Shown here piece after piece: positions 56,302 through 64,000 of a DNA stretch of 64,000 bases (its first letter is position 1; each line of letters begins with the position of its first letter). The stretch is from Pricia antarctica (GTDB lineage: Bacteria; Bacteroidota; Bacteroidia; Flavobacteriales; Flavobacteriaceae). Made by a program: the position numbers and the translations under genes. The notes under the pieces were generated by a model. The model had not been told where the DNA came from and did no database searches. It worked only from the letters and a program-made list of their open reading frames with translations. Location: positions 62,001 to 126,000 of the forward strand of contig DRGL01000051.1 of the NCBI GenBank assembly GCA_011050085.1, given 5' to 3'.

Positions 56302-57213
56302 ATGCAAGAAAATTATCTGGCGAAATGGCTTAACGGCGACCTTAACGAGGAGGAACTAAAGGAGTTTAAGAATTCCGAGGAGTACCCTACTTACAAGCGT
56401 ATCGTTGATGCTACCACAGATTTGAAAGCCCCTATTTTCGATTCCGAGACATCCTATTCCGCAGTAAGAAATCGTTTGGAACTTAACGGGTCCAAAATCG
56501 TTAAACTACATCCCTTCAGAAACTTTTTGCGGGTTGCAGCTGCTGCTGCAGTTATTATGGTAGGTGCCTACTTCTATCTTAACACACTGAACGAAAGTAT
56601 ATCAACAGCTTTTGCCGAAAATAGGGAAATCAGTTTACCTGATACTTCAACGGTAATTTTAAACGCCGATTCAAACCTATCCTACAGTAAACGTAAATGG
56701 GAGAAAAATAGAAATGTAAAGCTTAAGGGAGAAGCCTTTTTTAAAGTTGCCAAAGGAAAAAAATTCACCGTGACCACAGACGACGGAAATATATCGGTCT
56801 TAGGCACGCAGTTCAACGTTGAGAACAGGCATGGCTATTTCGAGGTTTCCTGCTTTGAAGGGCTAGTTAGTGTACGATTTAACGACATGGTTGTGAAACT
56901 TGAGGCAGGAAAATCATTTGTTGCGATAAACGGGGAAATTACCGAGGTGGGATCGCCAAACGAATCAGAACCTTCTTGGTTGAAAGATGAGAGTTCATTT
57001 AAAAGTGTTCCCTTAAAATATGTGCTCGATGAGTTTGAGCGTCAACACGATATAGTTGTTACAACAGAGAATATAGATGTAAAACAATTATTTACAGGCT
57101 CTTTCAGTAATTCCGACCCCAAGCTAGCCTTGAAAAGTATTAGTGTCCCTTCGCAAATAAAGTTTAAATTTGAGGGCGACAAAGTGCTCTTCTATGGCGA
57201 AAACACTCCGTAA
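56302..57213 (+). CDS. FecR-family anti-sigma factor
   Basis: 303 residues. The N-terminal cytoplasmic part (1-70) binds the sigma factor. A membrane segment FLRVAAAAAVIMVGAYFYL is near 73-91, and the FecR periplasmic domain includes FFKVAKGKKFTVTTDDGNIS VLGTQFNV and CFEGLVSVRF. The last 70 residues (VPLKYVLDEFERQHDIVV) are the DUF4974-type C-terminus that contacts the receptor's STN domain. It overlaps the TonB receptor gene by 20 bases, which suggests coupled translation. Confidence 0.93.
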   Translation: MQENYLAKWLNGDLNEEELKEFKNSEEYPTYKRIVDATTDLKAPIFDSETSYSAVRNRLELNGSKIVKLHPFRNFLRVAAAAAVIMVGAYFYLNTLNESISTAFAENREISLPDTSTVILNADSNLSYSKRKWEKNRNVKLKGEAFFKVAKGKKFTVTTDDGNISVLGTQFNVENRHGYFEVSCFEGLVSVRFNDMVVKLEAGKSFVAINGEITEVGSPNESEPSWLKDESSFKSVPLKYVLDEFERQHDIVVTTENIDVKQLFTGSFSNSDPKLALKSISVPSQIKFKFEGDKVLFYGENTP

Positions 57214-59716
57214 ATGTACCTATAGTCTACTTTGCCTTGTCTTTTTTTTAATCGCCAAGAACACCCACGCACAAGAAGTTGAGACCTCCATATCTTTAGT
57301 TTCCTATCTACAAGAACTTGAACGAAATTTCGATATCAAATTCTCGTATGCCGACGATAACATCCGAACTATCCGTATTAGCCTTCCAAAAACGGAAGGG
57401 CTAGAGAATATTTTAAAGAATATTCAATGGCAGACGAAGCTTCAGATTCAAAGACTTAACAATCGCTATTACACGCTGACTCAGCGTGCATCTCTTGATA
57501 TCTGTGGCACTATCTTGGACAATTTTGAACAAAATACGGTTCCTGGAGCTTCCATAGAAGTCTTGGGCACCGAAACTGCGGTCATCACCGATTCAGAAGG
57601 TCATTTTGCTATTCGTAATGTACCGCGTACCGCCAAAATTCAAATCAAGCATTTAGGCTATAAATCCCTATTTATCGATGCTGGCGCTTTAGCGGAAACG
57701 CAACCTTGCAAAACCTATTTACTTGATCAATTTTATCAAGAATTAGAAGAAGTAGTGGTAATCGAGCTACTCACTAAAGGTCTCGTAAAACAGATTGACG
57801 GAAGTATAGAAATGAACAGTGAGCGACTAGGTATTCTACCTGGTTTGATCGAGCCTGATGTTTTACAGACCGTTCAGGCCCTGCCCGGTATTGAAAGTAT
57901 CGATGAAACAGTTTCCAACATCAATATTCGCGGAGGTACCAATGACCAGAACCTTGTACTTTGGAACGGTATCAAGATGTACCAATCCGGACATTTTTTC
58001 GGTTTGATATCTGCTTTTAATCCCTACCTGAGCGATAAGGTTATTTTGACCAAAAATGGTACAAGTGCCCAATATGGTGAAGGTGTCAGTGGCATTATCG
58101 ATATACGCACAAAAGATTCTATTTCCGATCAAATGTTTGGGGGTGCCGGTATAAACCTAATTGGGGGCGATGTATATGGCCAAATACCGATTTCGGATAA
58201 GCTAGCCGTGCAAGTTTCCGCTAGACGTTCCCTTACTGATGTCTTGAACACGCCAACCTATAAAAAATTCTTTACCCGCGTTTTCGAAGACAGCGAGGTA
58301 AATCGTGACGGCAATTTTTACTTTTATGATTTTACGGGGAAACTTTTATATGACATCAACAAAAATCAGCGGGCCCGTCTCAGCTTTATCAGCATTAATA
58401 ATCTTTTGGAGTATTCAGAAGAAGAAATGGATTCCGGTAAACGCACCCGCAGTGACCTCGACCAAAGCAATCTTTCGTTTGGGGGAAGCTTACATAGCAG
58501 CTGGAACAATAAATTCTCGTCATTTTTAAATATGTACCATACCCGTTACGATTTAGAAGCCCGTAACACATCATCCAATGCAAAACAGACCCTGTTTCAA
58601 AATAATCAAGTACAGGAGTCCGCGGTGAAATTAAATACCCAGTATACATTGAGCAACCATTTTACCTGGCTGAATGGCTACCAATACAGCGAAACAGCCA
58701 TCACAAATGCCACCGACGTTACCCAACCCCCCTTTCAAAGCAACGTAAAAAATATTATCCGAGGTCAAGCGCTATATTCCGAAATCAGCTATACCTCAAA
58801 CGACCAGAAACTGTTCGTCAGGGGTGGCGTACGATTGAACCAGCTCGAAAATCCCGATACCTTCAAAGAAGTATTGGCAGAACCACGGTTAAGCCTAAAT
58901 TATGCTATCACTCGAGAACTTACGTTTCAATTATTGGGAGAATTTAAGAGTCAGGCTACTAATCAGATCATCGATCTCGAACAAAATTTTCTAGGTATAG
59001 AAAAACGACGATGGATTGTATCCGATAGGGATAATTTGCCTATCACCAAGAGCAAACAGGCCGCTATAGGCTTTAATTACGAATATGAGAACTTGTATAT
59101 CGGTGTAGAGGGATTCTATAAAATTGTAAATGGAATAAGCACAACCACTCAAGGTTTTCAAAACCAAAACCAGTTTAACGGAGAAATTGGAAAATATGAA
59201 ATCAGGGGTGTAGAAGTCTTGGTCAACAAAAAAATGGACGCTTATAGTATTTGGGCCAGCTATGGTTACAACTTAAATACCTATCATTTTCCGGATATCG
59301 TTCCTCAGGAATTCCCGAATAACTTTGATATACGGCATACAGGTACTCTAGCCGGTAGTTATACTTTCGATCATCTAAAATTAAGTTTGGGGTTAAATTA
59401 CCATACCGGAAAACCAGTAACAGAGCCGCAGGCCGATGAACCGATAGATGATACCTTTTTTCCATTTCGAATAAATTATCAATCACCAAATACCAATCGC
59501 TTGCCCGAATATGTAAGGGCCGATGCTTCGGCTATTTATGATTTTGATATCGGTACTGGGGTAAAAGGCTCCGCAGGATTATCGGTTCTCAACGTAACGG
59601 ACCGCAAAAATATTTTAAATGCGTATTACCGTCTTAATGATGGGAATGAGATTGAAAAAGTTGAGAATGTTTCTTTAGGGTTTACACCTAATGTTAGTTT
59701 TAGGGTTAAATTTTAG
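57194..59716 (+). CDS. TonB-dependent receptor with STN signalling domain
   Basis: 840 residues from ATG 57194. The signal peptide (SLLCLVFFLIAKNTHAQ) is followed by an STN domain (about 25-95: SYLQELERNFDIKFSYADDN), a carboxypeptidase-regulatory-like domain (105-185: GASIEVLGTETAVITDSEGH), the plug (215-320: LIEPDVLQTVQALPGIESID, NINIRGGTNDQNLVLWNG) and the outer-membrane barrel ending in NVSFRVKF with a terminal Phe. Together with the sigma and FecR genes it forms a surface-signalling system: the loaded receptor activates the sigma factor. The ligand is unknown. There is no SusD-like partner, which argues against a polysaccharide SusCD pair and for a siderophore, metal or other small ligand. 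Confidence 0.93.
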   Translation: MAKTLRKCTYSLLCLVFFLIAKNTHAQEVETSISLVSYLQELERNFDIKFSYADDNIRTIRISLPKTEGLENILKNIQWQTKLQIQRLNNRYYTLTQRASLDICGTILDNFEQNTVPGASIEVLGTETAVITDSEGHFAIRNVPRTAKIQIKHLGYKSLFIDAGALAETQPCKTYLLDQFYQELEEVVVIELLTKGLVKQIDGSIEMNSERLGILPGLIEPDVLQTVQALPGIESIDETVSNINIRGGTNDQNLVLWNGIKMYQSGHFFGLISAFNPYLSDKVILTKNGTSAQYGEGVSGIIDIRTKDSISDQMFGGAGINLIGGDVYGQIPISDKLAVQVSARRSLTDVLNTPTYKKFFTRVFEDSEVNRDGNFYFYDFTGKLLYDINKNQRARLSFISINNLLEYSEEEMDSGKRTRSDLDQSNLSFGGSLHSSWNNKFSSFLNMYHTRYDLEARNTSSNAKQTLFQNNQVQESAVKLNTQYTLSNHFTWLNGYQYSETAITNATDVTQPPFQSNVKNIIRGQALYSEISYTSNDQKLFVRGGVRLNQLENPDTFKEVLAEPRLSLNYAITRELTFQLLGEFKSQATNQIIDLEQNFLGIEKRRWIVSDRDNLPITKSKQAAIGFNYEYENLYIGVEGFYKIVNGISTTTQGFQNQNQFNGEIGKYEIRGVEVLVNKKMDAYSIWASYGYNLNTYHFPDIVPQEFPNNFDIRHTGTLAGSYTFDHLKLSLGLNYHTGKPVTEPQADEPIDDTFFPFRINYQSPNTNRLPEYVRADASAIYDFDIGTGVKGSAGLSVLNVTDRKNILNAYYRLNDGNEIEKVENVSLGFTPNVSFRVKF

Positions 59717-59734
59717 AAACTACCCTACCTGAAT

Positions 59735-59755
59735 TTCTTAATGTCAAATTAAGAA
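59735..59755. terminator. Weak hairpin after the TonB receptor gene
   Basis: TTCTTAAT and ATTAAGAA form an 8-bp AT-only stem around GTCAA, 18 bases after the stop codon. It has no clear T tract, so function is uncertain. Confidence 0.3.
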
Positions 59756-59765
59756 TAAAACTTAA

Positions 59766-60005
59766 TTAAGCTGTTTTAGCGCGGTTGGCTTTTGTAGAAA
59801 AAGTAAGTTCCTTAGTTACCCTAGTATTGATTCGCTTATACAAACGCGCTACTTCGATGGTAGATTCTAGAGACACCTCTTTAGATGAACCATCAACACT
59901 AACAGTAGTTTCTGTTACAACTTCATTTACCGTATCATTTGCTGTTTGCGCCTGAAGGTTAACTCCGATAAAAAGAACAAAAATTAAAGTTGCGATAGTT
60001 TTCAT
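59766..60005 (-). CDS. Small secreted hypothetical protein
   Basis: 79 residues from the ATG at 60005, starting with a signal peptide (MKTIATLIFVLFIGVNLQAQ). The mature part (about 59 residues) is rich in Thr, Val and Ser, then basic (YKRINTRVTKELTFSTKANR), with no cysteine. It is convergent with the TonB receptor. Function unknown. Confidence 0.62.
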   Translation of the reverse strand: MKTIATLIFVLFIGVNLQAQTANDTVNEVVTETTVSVDGSSKEVSLESTIEVARLYKRINTRVTKELTFSTKANRAKTA

Positions 60006-60278
60006 GACTTGCGTTTTTATATAAATAGAACGCAGCACACCGTCTTGAAGGAAGTTGTAAAACGCTGAAAAACACCTTATTTTCGGTAATCGACATACCT
60101 TCGGTCAAGAGGTATAAAAGTGTCGATAAACGGATTTGTGTGCAGAAACACTTTATCGAAAGAAGCTGCCGTTCACCCTGAGACTTTAGTGTTTACTTTG
60201 AAGATTAAAGCATAAATTGAAGGCTTATACTTGTTATTGTACTGTACCTTTATAAGGATAAGATGCAGAGAATACGCC

Positions 60279-60848
60279 ATGAAGAAAAATAAAAAAACAT
60301 TTGCTGAGATGAACTGGTTGCAGAAAGCTCGTGAAAGCTGGGCGAATACCGGTACCCAAAGACCTGCATTTGCTGTAATCCCGAAAAAAGGACAGCGGTC
60401 CGTTTGGGATTTTCCGAGGCCCCCGGCCATTGAAAAAGTGAAAAAGCTAGTATTGGTTGCACATCACGGCAAGACCATTGCAGAATCAAGAGATGCATTG
60501 GCAGTTCTAGAAACCGCTAGCCCACCAACGTATTATTTACCTAAGAGTGATGTCGATAAAAATGCGCTAGTGGAACTAACCGGTAAAAGTTCAATGTGCG
60601 AATGGAAAGGGTATGCGATATATTGGGCATTGAATACCATGGGCGACCAGCCTGTTGCTTGGTCGTATCCGAATCCCTTTCCGGAATATGATGAGCTGAA
60701 AAATCATATAGCTTTTTATCCGCAACTTCTGGACTGCTACATAGATGGTGAGAAGGTGAAATCACAAGCCAGCACATTTTACGCTGGATGGATAACTTCC
60801 GACCTCACAGGACCCTTCAAAGGTGATAAGGGAACTGAACACTGGTAA
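60279..60848 (+). CDS. DUF427 domain protein
   Basis: 189 residues from ATG 60279; the frame extends 16 residues further up but those look non-coding. The DUF427 core includes SVWDFPRPPAIEKVKKLVLV, the TYYLPKSDVDKNALVELTGK segment, CEWKGYAIYW, AWSYPNPFPEY and IAFYPQLLDCYIDGEKV. The fold is a small beta-barrel; the function of the family is unknown. It stands alone in its direction. Confidence 0.88.
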   Translation: MKKNKKTFAEMNWLQKARESWANTGTQRPAFAVIPKKGQRSVWDFPRPPAIEKVKKLVLVAHHGKTIAESRDALAVLETASPPTYYLPKSDVDKNALVELTGKSSMCEWKGYAIYWALNTMGDQPVAWSYPNPFPEYDELKNHIAFYPQLLDCYIDGEKVKSQASTFYAGWITSDLTGPFKGDKGTEHW

Positions 60849-61093
60849 GTAAAGCTTTGTGATTATCGAAACATTAACCAGGTTGCCACTCTCCCGTCGT
60901 TGGCAACGATATTCTTGTTTGAAAATCTTTGGATAATCGATGAGTAAGCGTTTACTACATTTGGCTTCTAAAGAACAGGCCAATGCTTTCCTTTTAAGGT
61001 TAGTATAATCAAATTCCCATGTGCGATATTAGTACTGTCCCGCACTAAAATTAATTTAGGAATACATAATTAGAATGTATCAAAAAATAAATC

Positions 61094-62962
61094 CTACATC
61101 CGTTCCGGCACTTCGATTCCCAGAAGTCCGAAAGCAGATTTAATGACTTGCCCCACCTTTTTAGCCAGCTGAACGCGCAGTAATTTTTTCAGTTCGTCTT
61201 GCTCTCCTAAAATAGATACTTGTTGGTAAAAAGAATTGAATTCCTTTACCAAATCATAGGTGTAATTCGCAATTAAAGCAGGACTCAAATTCTCCGCAGC
61301 CAGTTGAACAGTTTCCGGGAAAAGCTGTAACTGTTTGATGAGCTCCTTTTCCTTAGGGTGTAAATCGGGACTATTATCTGCTACTAGAATAGTATCGGAG
61401 CCGCTATCCATCGACAAGCCTGATACTTCGTCTTCAAGATGCTTTCCAGATTGCGCTGTACGTGTTTCCAAACCTTTTACCCCTATCTCTTCCGCCTTTC
61501 TTAGGATGGACTGAATACGGGCGTACGTGTATTGAATAAACGGACCCGTGTTCCCTTGGAAGTCCACCGACTCTTCTGGATTAAAGAGGATGCGTTTTTT
61601 GGGATCGACTTTAAGGATATAATATTTTAGCGCACCCAAGCCTATCATCTTGTAGAGGTCTTGCTTTTCGTTTTCGGTATAGCCCTCCAACTTGCCCAAT
61701 TCCTCTGAAATTTCCGCAGCGGTCCGAGTCATATCATTCATTAGGTCATCGGCGTCTACAACGGTTCCTTCCCTACTTTTCATTTTTCCGCTTGGAAGGT
61801 CGACCATACCGTAGCTGAGATGGTGCAGATTTTTGGACCATGAAAATCCGAGTTTTTTTAATATCAGGAAGAGGACTTTAAAATGATAATCTTGCTCGTT
61901 ACCAACAGTGTACACCATACCCTCTATATCGGGATAATCTTTGATTCGCTGTATCGCAGTGCCGATATCTTGGGTCATATATACCGCAGTTCCATCAGAA
62001 CGCAATACTATTTTTTCATCGAGACCCTCATCGGTAAGGTCGATCCAAACGCTACCATCGTCCTTTCGGTAGAAAACACCTTTTTGCAATCCTTCTTCCA
62101 CCACATCCTTACCTAATAAATAGGTATCACTTTCGTAATAGAGGGTATCAAAATCAACTCCCAAATTATTATAGGTTACGTCAAAACCCTTATATACCCA
62201 GCCGTTCATGGTTTTCCAGAGGGCGACTACTTCTTTATCCCCTGCCTCCCATTTTTGGAGCATCTCTTGAGCTTCCAATAGTATCGGGGCTTCCTTTTCA
62301 GCCACTTTCGGATCGATGCCACCAGCAATTTTTTGTGCTACCTGCTGTTTATAGGCTTTATCGAAGGCTACATAATAATTACCTACTAATTTATCACCTT
62401 TCAAACCAGTGCTCTCGGGAGTTTCCCCGTTTCCAAAACGCTGCCAGGCCAACATGCTTTTGCAGATATGTATGCCCCTATCATTGATAATCTGGGTTTT
62501 GTAGACTTTCTTGCCCGATGCTTTTAGAATTTCCGCAACGGAATACCCTAAAAGGTTGTTACGAATATGACCCAAATGCAAGGGTTTATTTGTATTTGGT
62601 GATGAGTACTCCACCATTATGGCATCCTTTTGCTGCTCGGAAGCAAATCCGTAATACGGCGTATTTTCTATATCCTTGAAAAAATTGAGATAATAGGCAT
62701 CCGAAATGACCACATTCAGAAAGCCCTGAATTACATTGAACCCTGAAACGGCATCTACTTCCTTTTGTAAAAACTCACCTATTTGCTGTCCAATCTGAAC
62801 GGGATTACCCTTTACAAAGCGTAACATCGGGAAAACCATTACAGTGATATCTCCCTCAAAATCCTTACGGGTAGGTTGAAATTCGACCGTCGGCAATTCT
62901 ACCGAAAAATGGTTCAAAATGGCTTCCTTGACCTTTATGCTAAGTGTCGTCTGTACATTCAT
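61094..62962 (-). CDS. argS: Arginyl-tRNA synthetase
   Basis: 622 residues from ATG 62962 (a TTG nine bases upstream is less likely). The class I HIGH-type motif is PLHLGHIRNN (about 127-136), and the KMSKS-equivalent is SGKMKSREGTVV. The N-terminal additional domain, and the C-terminal anticodon-binding domain ending FGLLGIEVPERM, are both present. It charges tRNA-Arg. Convergent with the DUF427 gene and divergent from the 63095 gene. Confidence 0.97.
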   Translation of the reverse strand: MNVQTTLSIKVKEAILNHFSVELPTVEFQPTRKDFEGDITVMVFPMLRFVKGNPVQIGQQIGEFLQKEVDAVSGFNVIQGFLNVVISDAYYLNFFKDIENTPYYGFASEQQKDAIMVEYSSPNTNKPLHLGHIRNNLLGYSVAEILKASGKKVYKTQIINDRGIHICKSMLAWQRFGNGETPESTGLKGDKLVGNYYVAFDKAYKQQVAQKIAGGIDPKVAEKEAPILLEAQEMLQKWEAGDKEVVALWKTMNGWVYKGFDVTYNNLGVDFDTLYYESDTYLLGKDVVEEGLQKGVFYRKDDGSVWIDLTDEGLDEKIVLRSDGTAVYMTQDIGTAIQRIKDYPDIEGMVYTVGNEQDYHFKVLFLILKKLGFSWSKNLHHLSYGMVDLPSGKMKSREGTVVDADDLMNDMTRTAAEISEELGKLEGYTENEKQDLYKMIGLGALKYYILKVDPKKRILFNPEESVDFQGNTGPFIQYTYARIQSILRKAEEIGVKGLETRTAQSGKHLEDEVSGLSMDSGSDTILVADNSPDLHPKEKELIKQLQLFPETVQLAAENLSPALIANYTYDLVKEFNSFYQQVSILGEQDELKKLLRVQLAKKVGQVIKSAFGLLGIEVPERM

Positions 62963-63094
62963 CGCTCGCAATACGCTTTAAACCTATTAAGTGTTCCCTT
63001 TTGAAGGGCTGCAAAACTAATCATTTTTCAGGTTTTAAATTCAAACACCCTTCTCAAACCAGCTCGTTTTGGTTAACTTTATAAAAAATTGCCA

Positions 63095-63520
63095 ATGCTT
63101 GTAAACGTATCCTATAACAATAAAGAGATCACCCGCAAGGTCGATGCTGAAGTCGGTAAACCCTTCACCCTGAAAGAACGCTGGAATATGGGAGGCATTG
63201 GTTCGCCTAGGCTCTTCATCACCGAAACCAGTATAGAAATCAGAAACTTGCTAATACTCGATAATAATCGTGACCAATGCAATGTAGAACTGCGGCCCAA
63301 GGGTATTATAGTCCGCTTCCGATCTTTATTGGAGACATTTGCCTTGGTCATTCCTTTTTATAAACTTACCGTATACAAAGGTGACCTAGCGATATATTCC
63401 ATCTATCGCGACCATTACTTTATCAAGGTCCAGGCAGATACAAAAGCTGTACAAAAGTTTTTTAGAAAATTATTAGATTTTAAGGCGGATAATGCGCCGA
63501 CGTCGATCGAAGATTTATGA
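63095..63520 (+). CDS. Conserved-type hypothetical protein
   Basis: 141 residues from ATG 63095; a TTG two codons upstream opens the frame. Mixed beta/alpha protein: VGKPFTLKERWNMGGIGSPR, then FVIPFYKLTVYKGDLAIYSI-like strands near 90-110 and a helical C-terminus (TKAVQKFFRKLLDF). No signal peptide or membrane segment. It lies 40 bases before the epimerase-like gene and is probably co-transcribed with it. Family not recognised. Confidence 0.7.
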   Translation: MLVNVSYNNKEITRKVDAEVGKPFTLKERWNMGGIGSPRLFITETSIEIRNLLILDNNRDQCNVELRPKGIIVRFRSLLETFALVIPFYKLTVYKGDLAIYSIYRDHYFIKVQADTKAVQKFFRKLLDFKADNAPTSIEDL

Positions 63521-63560
63521 TACAGATTAAAATAGGCAATAGGGTCAATCTTTCATACAT

Positions 63561-64000
63561 ATGAAAATACTTCTCACAGGGGCCAACGGCTATATCGGAA
63601 TGCGATTGGTGCCACAACTGGTTGAAATGGGTCACGAGCTCGTCTGCACGGTGCGTGACGAAGAACGTTTCTCAATCGATGAGGAATTGCGGTCACAGAT
63701 TGAAGTTATAGAAATCGATTTTTTGGATGATGTTGTTGACGGGAAAGTTCCCAAAGACATCGATGTTGCGTACTTTTTGATTCATTCCATGAGCTCATCA
63801 ACAGAGACATTCGTTGAAATGGAATCTAAAACTGCTGAAAATTTCAATCTATATCTCAAAAATACACAAGTTGAACAAGTCATATACCTCAGCGGTATCG
63901 TGAACGACGAAAACCTTTCAAAACACCTATGGTCTCGTAAGAATGTGGAGCGTATTTTGTCGGAAGGTCCGTTTCACCTTACCGTGCTTAGAGCTGGTAT
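63561..64000 (+). CDS. NAD(P)-binding epimerase-like protein (partial, runs off the window)
   Basis: The first 146 residues are present. The Rossmann motif is TGANGYIGMRLVPQL (residues 6-20), followed by VAYFLIHSMSSS and VIYLSGIVNDENLSKH, as in atypical short-chain dehydrogenases of the NAD(P)-binding/DUF2867 type. The C-terminal part is beyond the window, so the fused domain that many relatives carry cannot be checked. Start ATG 63561 is well placed. Confidence 0.85.
   Translation, partial: MKILLTGANGYIGMRLVPQLVEMGHELVCTVRDEERFSIDEELRSQIEVIEIDFLDDVVDGKVPKDIDVAYFLIHSMSSSTETFVEMESKTAENFNLYLKNTQVEQVIYLSGIVNDENLSKHLWSRKNVERILSEGPFHLTVLRAG

Noticed and set aside
60881-60907. GTTGCCA/TGGCAAC hairpin after the DUF427 gene as a terminator
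   Set aside because: The stem is only 7 bp with a 12-base loop and no T tract follows.
1-64000. Search by eye for tRNA, rRNA, CRISPR arrays, complete insertion sequences and prophage genes
   Set aside because: No cloverleaf-like segments, regular repeat/spacer pattern, transposase or phage structural gene was seen; a tool-based scan would be needed to exclude small RNAs.

Overview
The window looks like a piece of the chromosome of a flavobacterium (Bacteroidota, probably a marine Flavobacteriaceae). Supporting signs are an ECF sigma factor, FecR anti-sigma factor and TonB receptor with an STN domain in a row, a DUF1343 (NamZ-like) lipoprotein, an M13 peptidase, a DUF1080 plus Gfo/Idh/MocA sugar cluster, an exonuclease/GIY-YIG fusion, AT-rich start contexts without clear Shine-Dalgarno sequences, and moderate to low GC. 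I see no rRNA, tRNA, CRISPR array, intact insertion sequence or prophage.

Layout. 1-5.4 kb: an RND efflux permease with the tail of its upstream partner, then two unknown proteins. 5.5-9.8 kb: a run of small stress-type and envelope genes (DUF2652 cyclase-like, DUF2254, DUF2945, DUF2383, DUF1328, an acidic mini-lipoprotein, a DUF7218-like protein). 9.85-15.2 kb: signalling genes (AraC-type regulator, response regulator, CHASE3/PAS histidine kinase, second AraC-type regulator). 15.2-21.3 kb: two AsmA/DUF748-like membrane-anchored proteins around an ArsC-fold protein that lacks the catalytic cysteine, a secreted metalloprotease and a GH3-like adenylating enzyme. 21.5-22.2 kb: a wrecked sulfatase gene. 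22.4-31.2 kb: exonuclease/GIY-YIG protein, SulP transporter, mutarotase, a collapsed CotH-kinase gene, a cysteine synthase-like enzyme, a LolC/E-type permease and a DUF1343 protein. 31.2-33.7 kb: 2.5 kb with no convincing large gene, holding remnants of outer-membrane proteins. 33.7-41.2 kb: housekeeping and membrane genes (sterol desaturase, YkgJ-type protein, methyltransferase, metalloprotease, QueE, HerA-like ATPase, YitT). 41.5-49.5 kb: seven minus-strand genes that look like a sugar or glycoside catabolic cluster (aldo/keto reductase, two esterases, Gfo/Idh/MocA oxidoreductase, DUF1080 hydrolase, MFS transporter). 49.7-54.4 kb: M13 peptidase, FolD, Ffh. 54.5-59.7 kb: a four-repeat lipoprotein divergent from a sigma/anti-sigma/TonB-receptor operon. 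60-64 kb: DUF427 protein, ArgS and the start of an NAD(P)-binding epimerase-like gene.

The most striking theme is gene decay: a sulfatase, a CotH kinase, at least two outer-membrane proteins and a small lipoprotein are broken. Several have multiple stops and frameshifts and are certainly dead. Three others are broken by a single-base change in an A run and could be sequencing errors. I did not find a clearly new defence or secretion system. The candidates most worth a second look are the stress-gene run at 5.5-9.8 kb, the repeat lipoprotein beside the sigma/FecR/TonB operon, and the keto-sugar cluster.
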